Part shown: positions 47,619 to 59,205 of the stretch, one piece after another
How positions within the stretch are numbered: position 1 is the first letter of the stretch
Layout of the letters: every line of letters begins with the position of its first letter
Assembly: GCA_033032865.1 (NCBI GenBank)
Contig: JAWHQI010000019.1
Span: forward strand, 15,232,001 to 15,296,000
DNA length: 64,000 nt
Direction of reading: 5' to 3'
Origin: Dactylorhiza incarnata
Lineage: Eukaryota; Streptophyta; Magnoliopsida; Asparagales; Orchidaceae
Notes under the pieces: model-generated
What the model saw: only the letters and a program-made list of their open reading frames with translations
Told to the model about the DNA's origin: nothing
The model's database searches: none
Made by a program: the position numbers and the translations under genes

Positions 47619-50600
47619 GTGTGTTGGCAGGCTAAGGACAAAGAAGACGTGTGGTACTTGGACTCGGGTTGTTCAAAACACATGACGGGCAATAAAGAGA
47701 AGTTCCTTAGCCTGGAGATGAAGAAAGGAGGAATTGTTACATTCGGTGACAATGGAAAAGGAAGAATCATCGGCATCGGTGTTGTGGGTAACGAAAATTT
47801 TTCAATTTCAAATGTTTTATTTGTAGAAGGATTAAAGCATAATTTGATTTCTATTAGTCAATTATGTGATAAGGGTTTAAATGTTTTATTTGAATCTTCT
47901 ACAAATTTGTGCAAAATTATTAATTCCAAAACAAATGAAATTGTTTTTACCGCACCTAGATGTCATAATGTATATATGATTAAATTTCTTGATTTTTCAA
48001 ATTCTACTTTAAAATGTTTTTTATCAAAAAATGATGAATTATATTTATGGCATAGGCGACTTGGACATGCTAGTGCCAAGTTAATTTCAAAACTTTCAAA
48101 AGATAAATTAATTAAAGGTTTACCTTTGCTAAATGGAAATTTATCTTCTTCACTATGTGTGCCTTGCCAAAAAGGAAAATTTTCAAAATCATCTTTCAAA
48201 AGTAAAAACATTATTTCTACCACTAGGTCACTTCAATTAATACATATGGACTTATTTGGGCCAATTGGAATTTCTAGCTTAGGAGGTAGAAAATACACAT
48301 TTGTTTTGATTGATGATTATTCTCGTTTTTGTTGGACTTTATTTTTAACCTCCAAATCCGATGCATTTTCAGAATTTTCAAAATTATGTTTGCATATCCA
48401 AAATGAATTTGAGTTGAAAATTAAACGCATACGATCGGATCATGGAGGAGAATTTGAAAATGAAAAGTTTATTTCTTTTTGTACGGAGTTAGGAATTAAA
48501 CATGAATTTTCCGCTCCACGCACACCACAGCAAAATGGTGTAGTGGAGAGGAAAAATAGAACTCTTCAAGAGTTAGCCCGTACAATGTTATCTGAATTCA
48601 AATTACCAAAATCTTTTTGGGCTGAAGCGGTTAGCACGGCATGTTATGTAATTAATAGAGTAATGCTTCGCCCTATTTTAAAATTAACTCCTTATGAATT
48701 AATATTTAGTAAAAAACCAAATGTTTCTTATTTCAAAGTTTTTGGTTGTAAATGTTTTATTTTAAATTCTAAAGATTCCTTAGGAAAATTTGATGAAAAA
48801 TGTGATGAAGGTATTTTTATTGGCTATTCTTCAACTAGTAAAGCTTATAGAATTTTTAATAAAAGAACAAAAATAGTTGAAGAATCGATTCATGTTAGGT
48901 TTGATGAGTTTGCTTCATGTGTAGAAAAGAAAATTACAGGAAAAGAAGATGAACCCCTTCCATTGGTGGAGAATGATGAAGAAGAACTTGGAGAAAATGA
49001 AGAAAAAGAAGAAGAAAGAGAAGAAGAAAGAGGAGAAGAAGATAGAGAAGAAGAAGAAAAAGAAGGATATGTGCCTCCAAGTGATTTGAGATTCTCAAAG
49101 GATCATCCAAAGGAGCTTATCATTGGGGATCCGCAAAAAGGGGTTAGTACTCGTTCATCACTACATGTTTTATTTTCAAACCTTTGTTTTGTTTCTGAAA
49201 TAGAACCAAAAGATGTTTCCACCGCTTTAAATGATGAATTTTGGTTTTTAGCTATGAATGAAGAACTTAATCAATTTGAACGTAATAAGGTTTGGAATCT
49301 TGTAGAACGACCAAAAAATCGTCCTGTAGTTGTTGTTAAGTGGATTTTTAAAAATAAAATGGATAATGAATCTAGAATTGTTAGAAATAAAGCCAGATTA
49401 GTTGCAAAAGGTTATGCACAAATTAAAGGGGTAGATTTTGATGAAAATTTTGCACCCGTAGCAAGATTAGAAGCGGTTAGAATATTTCTTGCATTTGCTT
49501 GTTTTAAAAGATTTAAATTATATCAAATGGATGTCAAAACCGCATTTTTAAACGGGTATATAAAAGAAGAAGTTTATGTAGAACAACCCCCTGGCTTTAT
49601 AAATGAGAAATATCCAAATTATGTTTATAAATTAGATAAAGCGCTTTATGGATTAAAACAAGCGCCTCGTGCTTGGTATGATCGATTAACTCAATATTTG
49701 TTAAAGCACGATTATAAAATAGGAAGTGCTGATTCTACACTCTTCATTAAGCAAATTGATCATGATTTAATTATTCTACAAATTTATGTTGATGATATTA
49801 TTTTTGGAGCCACTAATGAAGAGTTGTGTAATGAAGTAGTTGAAATTATGAAAAATGAATTTGAAATGAGTATGGTTGGAGAACTTTCATATTTTCTAGG
49901 TTTTCAAATTACACAAAAACATGATGGAATTTTTATATGTCAAACCAAGTATATTCATGATATGTTAAAAAGATTTGGATTTGAAAACCTTAAGCATGCA
50001 AACACTCCTATGAGTACTTCACTAAAATTAGGAAAAGATGAAAGTGGTGTTTCAATTGAACAAACCCTTTATAGAAGTATGATAGGGTCTTTATTGTATT
50101 TAACCGCATCTAGACCTGATATTATGTTTGCCGTTTGTTTATGTGCTAGATTTCAAGCTAATCCTAAAGAGTCATATTTAAAAGCGGTGAAACTTATCTT
50201 TAGATATCTCATTGGAACATCAAAATTAGGTTTATGGTATCCACATAATGATTCTTTTATTTTGCATGGTTTTTCGGATTCTGATTATGCGGGATGTTCT
50301 TTAGATAGGAAAAGCACTAGTGGCACTTGTCACTTTATCGGCCCTTCACTTATTTCATGGTCGAGTTGGAAACAGAATTCTGTTGCCCTCTCTACTACCG
50401 AGGCCGAAAATATTGCACTAGGTAGTTGTTGTGCCCAAGCACTTTGGATGTCCCAAACGTTAGAAGATTTTGGCATACAACAAAGTAGTGTAGAATTAAA
50501 GTGTGATAATAAAAGTGCTATAGATTTAACAAACAATCCCGTATTACATTCTAGATCTAAGCATATAGACGTCCGACATCATTTTATAAGGGATCACATT

Positions 50601-50732
50601 AAGAAGGGTAATATAAAAATCAACTTTATAGGCACGGAAAATCAACTAGCGGATATATTCACTAAGCCGTTACCAGATTCCCGTTTTTCTATGCTTAGAC
50701 TAGAATTGGGCATTCTAGACATTTTACAATGA
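47619..50732 (+). CDS. pol: C3 pol: protease, integrase, RT, RNase H (open, about 1,037 codons)
   Basis: Protease [10 protein letters not shown] is near residue 15. The pre-integrase finger follows ([10 protein letters not shown] ... CVPCQKGK). Integrase has all three acids ([23 protein letters not shown]), then an acidic Glu-rich spacer (about 48960-49070). RT shows [12 protein letters not shown] and [10 protein letters not shown] near residue 724. RNase H has [18 protein letters not shown] and ends with [13 protein letters not shown]. One substitution is visible in a conserved RNase H block (TEAENIA for the usual TEAEYIA). It has no ATG of its own at a natural point and follows gag after an in-frame TAG, so expression needs read-through, splicing or an older stop-free form. 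Confidence 0.92.
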   Translation: MCWQAKDKEDVWYLDSGCSKHMTGNKEKFLSLEMKKGGIVTFGDNGKGRIIGIGVVGNENFSISNVLFVEGLKHNLISISQLCDKGLNVLFESSTNLCKIINSKTNEIVFTAPRCHNVYMIKFLDFSNSTLKCFLSKNDELYLWHRRLGHASAKLISKLSKDKLIKGLPLLNGNLSSSLCVPCQKGKFSKSSFKSKNIISTTRSLQLIHMDLFGPIGISSLGGRKYTFVLIDDYSRFCWTLFLTSKSDAFSEFSKLCLHIQNEFELKIKRIRSDHGGEFENEKFISFCTELGIKHEFSAPRTPQQNGVVERKNRTLQELARTMLSEFKLPKSFWAEAVSTACYVINRVMLRPILKLTPYELIFSKKPNVSYFKVFGCKCFILNSKDSLGKFDEKCDEGIFIGYSSTSKAYRIFNKRTKIVEESIHVRFDEFASCVEKKITGKEDEPLPLVENDEEELGENEEKEEEREEERGEEDREEEEKEGYVPPSDLRFSKDHPKELIIGDPQKGVSTRSSLHVLFSNLCFVSEIEPKDVSTALNDEFWFLAMNEELNQFERNKVWNLVERPKNRPVVVVKWIFKNKMDNESRIVRNKARLVAKGYAQIKGVDFDENFAPVARLEAVRIFLAFACFKRFKLYQMDVKTAFLNGYIKEEVYVEQPPGFINEKYPNYVYKLDKALYGLKQAPRAWYDRLTQYLLKHDYKIGSADSTLFIKQIDHDLIILQIYVDDIIFGATNEELCNEVVEIMKNEFEMSMVGELSYFLGFQITQKHDGIFICQTKYIHDMLKRFGFENLKHANTPMSTSLKLGKDESGVSIEQTLYRSMIGSLLYLTASRPDIMFAVCLCARFQANPKESYLKAVKLIFRYLIGTSKLGLWYPHNDSFILHGFSDSDYAGCSLDRKSTSGTCHFIGPSLISWSSWKQNSVALSTTEAENIALGSCCAQALWMSQTLEDFGIQQSSVELKCDNKSAIDLTNNPVLHSRSKHIDVRHHFIRDHIKKGNIKINFIGTENQLADIFTKPLPDSRFSMLRLELGILDILQ

Positions 50733-51017
50733 ATATATCACAATTTAAAGCTTATAAAATAAAAAATTATTATCACAAAAACATAAACAATGTAAAAACA
50801 AAAAGCCAAAATTCTAAAAATCAAAACATAAAATTTCAAAGGACTTAACAAAAATTCAACGTCATTACATCAATATTGTTCACATAAAAACAGTAGAACA
50901 AACTTAAGGATCAAGTTCTTTAAACAAAAACAGAAATCTAAAGAAGTTCACTATCGCCCAGGCGACAGTGGATGTCGGAATTTTCCGACATCACCCAGCA
51001 GCAGCAGCAACATAAAA
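50733..51017 (+). other. C3 post-pol spacer with one palindrome module
   Basis: AT-rich, non-coding. At 50950-50988 it contains a module (CGCCCAGGCGACAGTG then GATGTCGGAATTTTCCGACATC parts) immediately after the stop of the antisense gene, so the gene is bracketed by module copies. Confidence 0.6.
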
Positions 51018-52132
51018 CTACTCTGAATCTTCATAACCAGCCCCGCTGCTCTCTGGACAATCTTCTGGAGGTCCTCGTCTCACGGCCTTGCCTCGGCGAG
51101 TTCGCCTCACCGATTGGCGCGGCGGTTCTTCGTCCGGAACTTGCCATTCGGCCTCTTCCTCCGGAGTTGGTTTCAACTTCAGACCTTTGACGAGAAACTT
51201 CATAAATTTCTGCATTCGACTACGGTCCTTCTTCACTTCCCTCTTGTGATCCTCTAATGAATCACGCAAATCATCAATGGACTCTTGTAGTGATCCTGCC
51301 CTAGAAATGGTCGGCTCTCTAATCTCAATCCCCGGATGAGTTTTTCTCTGCGGCTTCTTCACCTTCATTGAACCCGTATAATATATTTCCGGGTAACGAT
51401 CATCCAAATAAGCACCTTGCACTATCCATCCATACTTCTTGTAGAGTACACGCTGTATTACCGCCCCCATTGGCAGCGTATGAACCTTCACCCATCTTGG
51501 ATGCTTTAATCTATACGCATACCTAATCTGGGCGAGTATGAAGTCCGCCACATCAAAAAGCTCATCCTCCATAATATAGTATGTAAAGAGGGTCAACTGA
51601 GCCGTAATGCTTCTTGTGTCTCCACTCTTCAACATCACTGAATTCCTTAATATATCTTGGACTAAGAACGCATCCGGAGTAAGTGAGGTAACTTCAGTGG
51701 TAAGAGTCTTCTTTTGATTCCCATGTAAACTCATGTTTACAAGAGTCCAATCTCTATCCTTTCGATAATTCTCCACTATATCAGGCATATTCTCACTCAT
51801 CACTAGTCCGAATTCCTCTCGTAGATCAACATGTGTTATTTCCACATGTTGACCTTGGATCCTTGATCTCACTCCTCCATCCAATTCCGTGAAATTTGGG
51901 TCTTCCAAATGGTTATAAAATTCACGAATGAAAAAGGAAGAAAACCCCTCTGGTGTGATTATTGAAATTATACCTGCGTTCGCAAGCCGATCATAGATAT
52001 GATCGTGCTTTGGCGACTCAAATTCCACATACTTCGCTATTCCAACAATAGCCTTCTCCCCCCCGGAAAAACTTGATATGAAGTATGTGCATCTTCCGAA
52101 GTACTCTTTCGAGCTTTCGAACTGGAAGCCAT
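51018..52132 (-). pseudogene. C3 antisense gene, transposon-associated protein-like, one frameshift
   Basis: The minus-strand frame from 52057 to 51018 (about 346 codons) is open. I place the start at ATG 52132, directly after a splice-like acceptor. The 22 or so codons from there join the main frame only if the seven-G run at 52064-52058 is one base off, so a homopolymer frameshift is likely. The pattern (LTPDAFLVQDILRNSVMLKSG, then an LLTY-like helix and a C-terminal HPRWVKVHTLPMGAVI) resembles the plant domain listed as 'putative plant transposon protein'; I hold that with moderate confidence. The C-terminus is charged and Arg-rich. It runs opposite to gag-pol. Confidence 0.65.
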
Positions 52133-52803
52133 TCTGCAATAAAATACAAAAAAAATTGATTAAACAAGATATCACATTGTGCACTGGAACACTGTCGCCC
52201 AGGCGACAGTGGCTGTCGGAAATTTCCGACAGCCCTCCAAGTGATTTTCTCTCAAAATTTTTACATATACTTCCAGATCTACTCAAAATAAATGTTATTT
52301 CAACATCAAGTTTTTTTTTATAAATCAACATATTCTACAAATCCTTTACTATTCATCATCTTCCACTTTCTTCTCTAAACTAGATCTACAATAATCCTTT
52401 AGAAAATGAACAAATGGAAACCTTCATCACCAACTCAAAAAGAAACTTAACAAAGATAAAAATTTTAGCAAAGATCCACCAAGATCCACTTGTTTTTAAA
52501 CTAGATCTACATTTTTCAAATCAAAAATTTCAAAACCTACACCATTCATCAAAAATCAACATGAAAACTACATTTTCCTTCTTCTCTACTATCAAAATCA
52601 CAAATCCCTAAAAATTTTTGAGTTAAAAACACCAAAATCAAAAACCCATACCTTAGCTCTAGGGATGTCGCCGACTTCCGACAGCCTTCCTCTCGTTTTT
52701 AACTCCAGGAAATGATGCACAATAGGGTTTGACTCGGTCCCCAACCCTATTTATATTTTTCACTGTCGCCCAGGCGACAGTGACTGTCGGAAATTTCTGA
52801 CAG
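52133..52803 (-). promoter_or_regulatory. Promoter, 5' UTR and intron of the C3 antisense gene
   Basis: Read on the minus strand: a double-palindrome module at 52803-52761, five A residues, TATAAATA at 52755-52748, about 70 bases without ATG, a donor CTAAG|GTATGGG at 52652/52651, a 518-bp AT-rich intron, and the acceptor TTTTATTGCAG at 52134 one base before the ATG. The intron contains another module (about 52190-52232). The module-to-TATA layout matches the LTR promoter almost base for base. Confidence 0.7.
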
Positions 52804-53850
52804 CTCTCATTTTAACAAAACTCCAATTTAAGGTCCCTTTGATGATCTACAATAGTTATATGTCATTATTAATGCTTCACCTCATGACTTGCTGACAAAC
52901 CATGTGTTATTTATTTAAAAAAAAAAAAAAAAACTTACATGTTTATATGATTTCATTTCCAAGCTATCATCGTATTGACACTTCTACTTAGTAGTTTAGA
53001 CCATTGGAAATTGTTTTCGCATGCCTCTAAGTATGAGAAATTGTTTATCTATCATACTGAACTATCACGTTCACTTCTTTTGATCAATACGTATGTCTTT
53101 TTATTTAATATATACATGGATCATAATTGCTTTCACATAATAAAATAGCACTTCTTAAATACAACTTTCAACATTGATTTGTTAGCACAACAAAATATAC
53201 ACCATCTTTTGCGATTCAAGTGAATTCGGAGATCCTTGGTCAATTAAAAAAATATATCAATATATCAAAATTAAGATATCACAACGTCTGTGATCAATAA
53301 AAAATAAAAATAAAGACAAGGATACTCCACCAAGCACTACTTACCCTCCTGATAAGTCTTAATGAGCATTGTGAGGTTAAGCACCTTGGACAGAATTGTA
53401 AAGTGTCTTGTGCAAAAGAAACATGGTTTACTATTCATCTTGTGCTATATCTTCAAAGTCAAAGTTGCCTTTATGTGCTTTTATTATGTTCTACATTTCA
53501 ATGATCATGTAAATTAAATAGCTTCATATGTTTGATCTAAGTATCACATGTACACATCATTATGTTAAATAAATATTCATCTCATGAGAATTGGACCGAA
53601 AAAATTCCATAATTCTATACACTATTGTGTCTTTCTATGATACTTTCAAATGATCTTACTCATGTTTAAGTTCTTTCTTTCATTACTACATATGGCTATA
53701 CCGTCACTTCATGAGCTTATTCATACTATGGCATATTCCTATTATTTCATGGACTTCAATCATTACCAACAAATTGCTTCCGCTTACTCTTCATTTCTAT
53801 TTTCTATTACCTTTCCCTTAAAAGCTACTCTTTTATCTAATATTCATTTT
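52804..53850 (+). other. C3 3' non-coding region, AT-rich
   Basis: About one kilobase of AT-rich sequence with a poly-A run at 52916-52933. The short open frame at 53650-53856 has no recognisable feature and I do not call it a gene. Confidence 0.5.
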
Positions 53851-53854
53851 TGCT

Positions 53855-54146
53855 AATACCAAAAGGGGGAGAATTTAAAGTATAAAAAGAAAAGTCACAA
53901 ATCTATCACACCTAAATATTCCACCTACACAATACATCATATACTTAGGGGGAGCATATATTTAGGGGGAGCATATATGTAGGGGGAGCATTCATTTAGG
54001 AGGAGCTTTCATCTCGAGATAGATTATTTATTTTTTAAGGAATATATATAATGTTAATTTTGTGCACACACCTAAGTTTAAAATCAACAATCTAAATAGA
54101 CATGATTTCTTCTTATACGGATTTGTTATTATCAAAAGGGGGAGAT
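53855..54146 (+). other. C3 multiple polypurine tracts
   Basis: AGGGGGAG or close forms occur around 53863, 53949, 53966, 53984 and 54137 (plus AGGAGGAG near 53998), three of them in a tandem unit AGGGGGAGCATATAT. The last, AAAAGGGGGAGAT, abuts the 3' LTR. Multiple tracts before the 3' LTR are a documented Sirevirus feature. Confidence 0.8.
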
Positions 54147-55425
54147 TGTTGGAGCATGCGTTTCGCACTCCTCCGGTTTGATAATAACAAAGTCCCTTTT
54201 GTATTTGATTCTATTTTCATTAATGGTGTGCAGATAACAGGTATGAGATGTTCACATTGCTGCTGGAGCTAAAATTGAATGTGGGAAAAATTCACTGTCG
54301 GAAAATTCCGACAGCCACTGTCGCCCAGGCGACAACAGAGAAGTTACAACTACTTCCCTCCACGGCAGATCGACGAAAGACAGTTTTGCGCTGTCGGAAT
54401 TCCGACATCGATGTCGCCCAGGCGACAGCTCGACGGTTACACCACCTGCCCACGTCTCCACCCACGACCGGCAGTTTTGCACTGTCGGAAATTCCGACAT
54501 CGATGTCGCCCAGGCGACAGCTCGACGGTTACACCAACTGCCCACGACTCCACCCACGACAGCACTCCAGCGGCAGTTTAGCGCTGTCGAAAAATTCCGA
54601 CAGTCACTGTCGCCCAGGCGACAGTGAATTTCTATAAATTGGTTCCTTTGGTTCGTGCATTCCAAGCTTTTGAGAATTCCAGTTCTTTCCTGAGTGCATA
54701 CGAACCAGAGAGCTCCAGAACCTCCTCAACTCTCATTTGTGCAAAGAAGGATTAAAGATTGAAGACGAGATCGGGCGCGGTTCTTCATCATCAATCATCT
54801 CGAGGCTTCAACAATCCGTTCAGAGATCTGATTTTCTAGGGAGTTGTTCTTTTCATATTGTATTTTCATTCACATATTTTTCATTTTGTATTGGTAGGGA
54901 AAATCGCTTCCTTGTGCGGAGCGTCTAAGTCCTTGTGCGGCTTAGGGGAAAATCGCTTCCTTGTGCGGAGCGTCCAAGTCCTTGCGAGGCTTGGTGGGAA
55001 ATCGTGGCCTTGTGTGCTACGTCTAGATCTTGGGAAGATCTAGAGGATAGGCTTGGGCTTGGTCTTGGGAGAGACAAGCGATAGCCTTTCGATCCTTGGG
55101 AGAAGGATTGGTAAACCAAAATTATTGTATTTTTATTATCATAATTGTGCCTTGATCTTAAGCATTGTTAAGATCATTTTTATTGTATGCAAATTTCATG
55201 ATTAATATAATTATGCTCTTTTCACTAATTGCAATTTTGTTTGCTTAAATCTTCATCTTAGAAATTTGTGTTTGGTTAAATACAAAAATTAGATTGTTTT
55301 AAAATTATTTATAAGTAACCTTTTTAGTAAAGTAAAATTTGTCTAAAAATTATTAAGTAAAAATTATATTTTTAAAACACACCCTTATTCACCCCCCCCC
55401 TCTAAGGGCGTCACACGATCCAACA
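54147..55425 (+). repeat. C3 3' LTR
   Basis: Near-identical to 44357-45637. Palindrome modules start near 54295, with TATAAAT at 54633-54639. It is followed by GCGGC. Confidence 0.93.
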
Positions 55426-55435
55426 GCGGCGAGCT

Positions 55436-57391
55436 TCAGGAATCGCCCGCAGATCCTTCTTCATCATCGCTGTCCTTCACCGGCGGGAGAGGGAGGAAGA
55501 GCTCTGGAACAATATCTTCCAGGGTCATGTCAGCCGCATTATCCCCCAAAAGGCCGATCGCCTTCGCCACCGAGAAAATGTAACGAGCCGACTCTATCGA
55601 CCCCACACGAATTTCTTCGTCTCACGCCCGCCGATCTTCTTTTAAACAGCGAGGCGAAGGGGGAACCACGGCGCGAGTGAGGTCTCTATTTAGGGCCTTC
55701 AGCCCGGCCACCTCGCTCTCCAAGTCCTTGATGTGAGCGTTGGCCCTCCCGGCGACCTCGACATCCTGCGAGCAAGTCAGGTTAGAGAGATGAAGGGGTT
55801 GGGGGAAAATACGAAGTTGGAAGTCTAGATGACTCACCACCCTTGCCTCCACGGCGAGCAGCTTCTCTTTCAGCTGCGTGCTCTCGGCGAGAACTCCCTG
55901 GTAGGCCCTCGCGAGCTCCACATTCTGAAGCTCCAGCTGTAAGCAACGCCTCCCAGTCATATGGGCGAGCTCGGCAGAACGCAGCTGGGACCTCGCGCTC
56001 TCATAAGCAAGGGTCCTTGCGGTCTCATCCTTGTAAGACCCTGCATCTTCGCGGCCATAAAGCGCGAACGAAAAGTCGAAGGCGTGACCACTGACGGTCT
56101 CCTTCTCCACCCAGGAGGGGAGGATAGAAGAGATGTCTACCCTGTTTGTCTCTGGCTTCCAGGTGACAAGGGGCTCGCCAGTCTCATCCCGACGCCTCTG
56201 GCCGAGCCCGAAGTTATAATGGTTCACCGGGATGGGGAGGACCGAGGCCCTGACCGCCTCCTGGCCATGATCTTCGTCCTCGCCCGCCGAAAGGCCGGTA
56301 AGGTCAAACTCGTCGAAGGCAGCCTCGCGAGTTTCCTTACCTTTCGACGAAGCGAGCGAGGCCGCGCTTTTCTTGCTTTTCTTTTTTGGCGGAGACTTCG
56401 GGACGGCACCATGACTGCCGGAGGCCCCCGATCTCTTGCGGGAGGAAGGCTCGGCCGAGGTGACGTCTCCTCGGCAGGCTTCCGCCCCCATGGTAGCGAG
56501 AGCCATTGTGGCATCGGTCTTCCGGTTGCTCGCGTAAGGTGGATGGAGGGGGAGATCTCGCTCGCCTAAAAATAGAATCATAGGGATGAGTACGATAGGC
56601 TTGCGAATTGAGACGAATAGGTTAGATAGAGATCTTTACCTTCTCCGGCGAGGACCGGAAGCAGCGAGTCTAGGTTGCGGCGGAGGTAAACGACCTCGAA
56701 GTTCTTCTTACAGAAGAACTGATGGAGGAGGGCGTCATGGCCGCCGAGGGCGGTGGGCCGATAGGTGGTCTCGCTATGTTGAATCGGCGAGAAGGGAATG
56801 TTGCTGAAGTTCCCCTTGACGACGACAAACTTTTGGGCCCAGAAGTGGGCCTTGTTGACGGTCTCAACCACTTTCGGGCCTGTGCCCACGAAATAAGCTG
56901 TCCCATCTTTGTAGGCGCGGAAGGAGAACAGCTTCCGGAAGACAGGAAGGCTGAACTCTATCCGCTCCTCGCGGAGGTAGCAGGCGAAGGCGATGACCAC
57001 CGCCATGGCATTGGGTGTGAGCTGGCCGGGAACCACGCCATAATGCTTAAGCACCTAACAGGTAGCGAGAACAAGATCAATCCACGCGGCGAGTGAGGCT
57101 CGAGTGGCAAAATAAACAACAAACAAGAACGATTGTTACCTGGCGAACTTCTGGCCACAAAGGAAGGCGCAGACCGACCGCGAAGTGGGCGATAGGGATG
57201 GCCAGCTCGTCGACCAACGGGTCATTGATCACGTCGTCCTCGCTAGGGAGGCGTGCCTCGAACGGGGGGAGAACGAAATCAGCAATCGCGCTAAAGTATT
57301 CTTCGTCGGTCAGATTGCAAGAGAAGAAGCTGTGTTCGGCAAAGGCCTTTGCGACCCTCCGCCGACCCTCTGACTCCGCGTCGCCGCCCAT
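55436..57391 (-). pseudogene. G2 antisense gene 1: four-exon 'gypsy-type transposase' (Transposase_28-like) gene with one nonsense codon
   Basis: Exons on the minus strand: 57391-57140, 57054-56640, 56565-55838 and 55765-55436. All three introns are GT-AG (57139-57055, 56639-56566, 55837-55766), and phases match at each join. Exon 1 starts MGGDAESEG. Across the exon 1/2 join a block like LPLWPEV..VLKHYGV and PGQLTPNAMAVVIAF matches my memory of Pfam PF04195, 'putative gypsy type transposon'. Exon 3 has a Lys-rich, nuclear-signal-like stretch (SPPKKKSKKS) and a helical region; exon 4 is coiled coil. TGA at 55624-55622 interrupts the frame (CGA to TGA would explain it), and 61 more codons follow to TGA at 55438-55436. 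Despite the Pfam name no catalytic role is established. Confidence 0.72.
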
Positions 57392-57851
57392 CTGGAAGAT
57401 CTGCGAGAAGGGGAAGAATGCGAGAATGAGAAAGAGCGAGAGCTCTGCAGCAGAAGGAGAAGAAGATCGAGAATAAATGCGGTGGTTGGCTCAATAAAGA
57501 CCGCCTATTTATAGCCAAAACAAAAAGGCGGGAAGAAGTCCAAGCGTCAGCGAGCACGAGTATCAACAAAAACATCACGTCATGTCCGCGGGCAAGAAAA
57601 AAACCTGCGAGGTTAGTACGAACGACACTTTCGAGAGATAAATTTGGCGAGAACAGAGGGTCCGCCCAAGCACAATATAATGTGAAAACGAAAGACTCGC
57701 TAGCACCAAGCGAGAAACAATAAAAAGCTAGTAATAACTGTCAGAAGAAATAAAGCCAACATATAAGTGGCAAAGATGCGAGTTGCGAGCCATGGCGAGA
57801 TTGTCTAAAACAGCAATACCCATTAATGATAATAAGAGCACAACAAAGCAG
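57392..57851 (-). promoter_or_regulatory. Promoter region of G2 antisense gene 1
   Basis: TATAAATA on the minus strand at 57513-57506, in the context GGC-TATAAATA-GGC, lies about 115 bases upstream of ATG 57391 with a CT-rich leader between. Gene 2 ends at 57852, so this 460-bp spacer separates two units in tandem. No palindrome array was noticed. Confidence 0.6.
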
Positions 57852-59017
57852 TTAGCGAGAATCGTGGGGGAGCCATTTCCACCGGCCACCACCCCGCGAC
57901 CCTGACCTCGGCGGTGCCCTAGAATTATAATATTCCTCCGCCAGGCGACCCTCCCGATCCGTGAGGTAGGCGTAGTCCCTCATCCTCGCTATGTGTACCT
58001 CCGGCGTCGTGGCGACCTCATCCTGATCGCGGTGTCTCGCTTGCCGGAGCCTCACACACTCCTCCATCAGGACCGCGTGCCTATCCTCCGCGGCTTCCCT
58101 ATCCCGCCTCGCTTGCATATTGAGGTCCATCAGCATTCGCCCATGCTTCCTCAAGAGTTCCGCGGCTCGCTGTTTCATCATCTCGGGATCTCGCGGATCA
58201 CCTAAAAATTCCTCCACCTGATCAGGAAGGGGGGACATCTCGTCGTCGCCTAGTTCAGAATCGGTGTGCGGATTCTCGGCATTATCTGCAAGATCTCACG
58301 TCAGATAATGAGCACGAGGTCACGCAGGATGTCGGCGAGGCCATAACGCTTACCGAGAGGGGGGCGAGAACCCGAAGGACGGCCCTGGAACACGTTTCCA
58401 TAATGGGGGTAAAGAGACTTGCCCAGGCCGGCAGGATAAGCCGTGCTATTGGTCGGGAGAATCTTCGGAGGGGCGGAGCCACCGGTCTCCTCGCTCGTCA
58501 GGAGCTGGAACCCGGGCTTGTCAGCGATCCTACCTGGAGGGGGCGGAGATGGAGGCCGCGACGACGGGCGGATCGGGGATTTCAGGGGCGAGACTGTAAG
58601 AAAAGGGTAACGGAGATCATATAGGGTTGACATAAGTATTACGGCATGCGAGATCCAGATCGTACCGGTGGTGTCTTTCCCAGCGAGGTTCGTGTCCACC
58701 TGCTGGATTTTCCGAGACCCCTCAGCACGTTCCTCAACGATCTCGCTCGGCAAAGTATCCTGCGAGGGGAAAAGAATGAAGAGCAACTTATCGGCGTGAA
58801 TTCGAATAACTCATACCTTCTCGGGGCGGCGATCGTCCGGAGAGGAGTCCAGCACCACGGAGTCGTCCCCAGAGAGGCAAACCGATTTCGTCTTCTTGAC
58901 TTTTGGCGACTGGGCGGGGGGCGGCCGGCTCATCCAGGCGGGTACCTTGGTCGTGGAAGGTAGCCCGCCGGCTCTCAACGCCCTCAGGCGAGTCTCTGCT
59001 TCTTCGGAAATCGGCAT
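57852..59017 (-). CDS. G2 antisense gene 2: four-exon gene of unknown function (about 322 residues)
   Basis: Exons on the minus strand: 59017-58817, 58759-58666, 58593-58354 and 58285-57852. Introns 58816-58760, 58665-58594 and 58353-58286 all begin GT and end AG with good donors (GTATGAG, GTACGAT, GTAAGCG). The summed exon length is 969, divisible by three, ending at a TGA. The product is Ser/Pro/Lys-rich at the N-terminus, Pro-rich in the middle (SRPPSPPPPG), and has an acidic stretch followed by a long charged helix likely to be coiled coil. I recognise no family. All introns are short, and stops are avoided only in the spliced form. Confidence 0.62.
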
Positions 59018-59205
59018 CTCCCGGCAGCTAAGACAAGAAAGGAAGGAAAAGAAGCGACGCGCACCGGTGGGGGTTCGGGACGGTATTTATAACCTGCATG
59101 GTGGGTCCCACCAAAGATTCCTGACAGGTCATCTGGGGGCGGTCGAATATCCGTGGTTGGACGATTCTTCGCGAGGACATTAGTCTTCGCGAAGAGCGGG
59201 GATTG
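59018..59205 (-). promoter_or_regulatory. Promoter of antisense gene 2; G2 polypurine tract at 59190-59205
   Basis: On the minus strand TATAAATA lies at 59091-59084, about 67 bases before ATG 59017. On the plus strand GAAGAGCGGGGATTG abuts the 3' LTR at 59206 and is the likely polypurine tract. Confidence 0.6.

Larger units (their letters stand above)
44357..55425 (+). mobile_element. C3: near-intact Sirevirus with an antisense gene
   Basis: 11,069 bp with 1,281- and 1,279-bp LTRs (about a dozen differences by eye), a tRNA-Met primer site, gag and pol in one frame separated by TGA and TAG, then 3.4 kb carrying an antisense gene. A series of AGGGGGAG polypurine words precedes the 3' LTR, a known Sirevirus hallmark. 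It lies in the 3' region of G2 and so is the innermost insertion of that stack. Pol appears catalytically complete. Confidence 0.93.
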
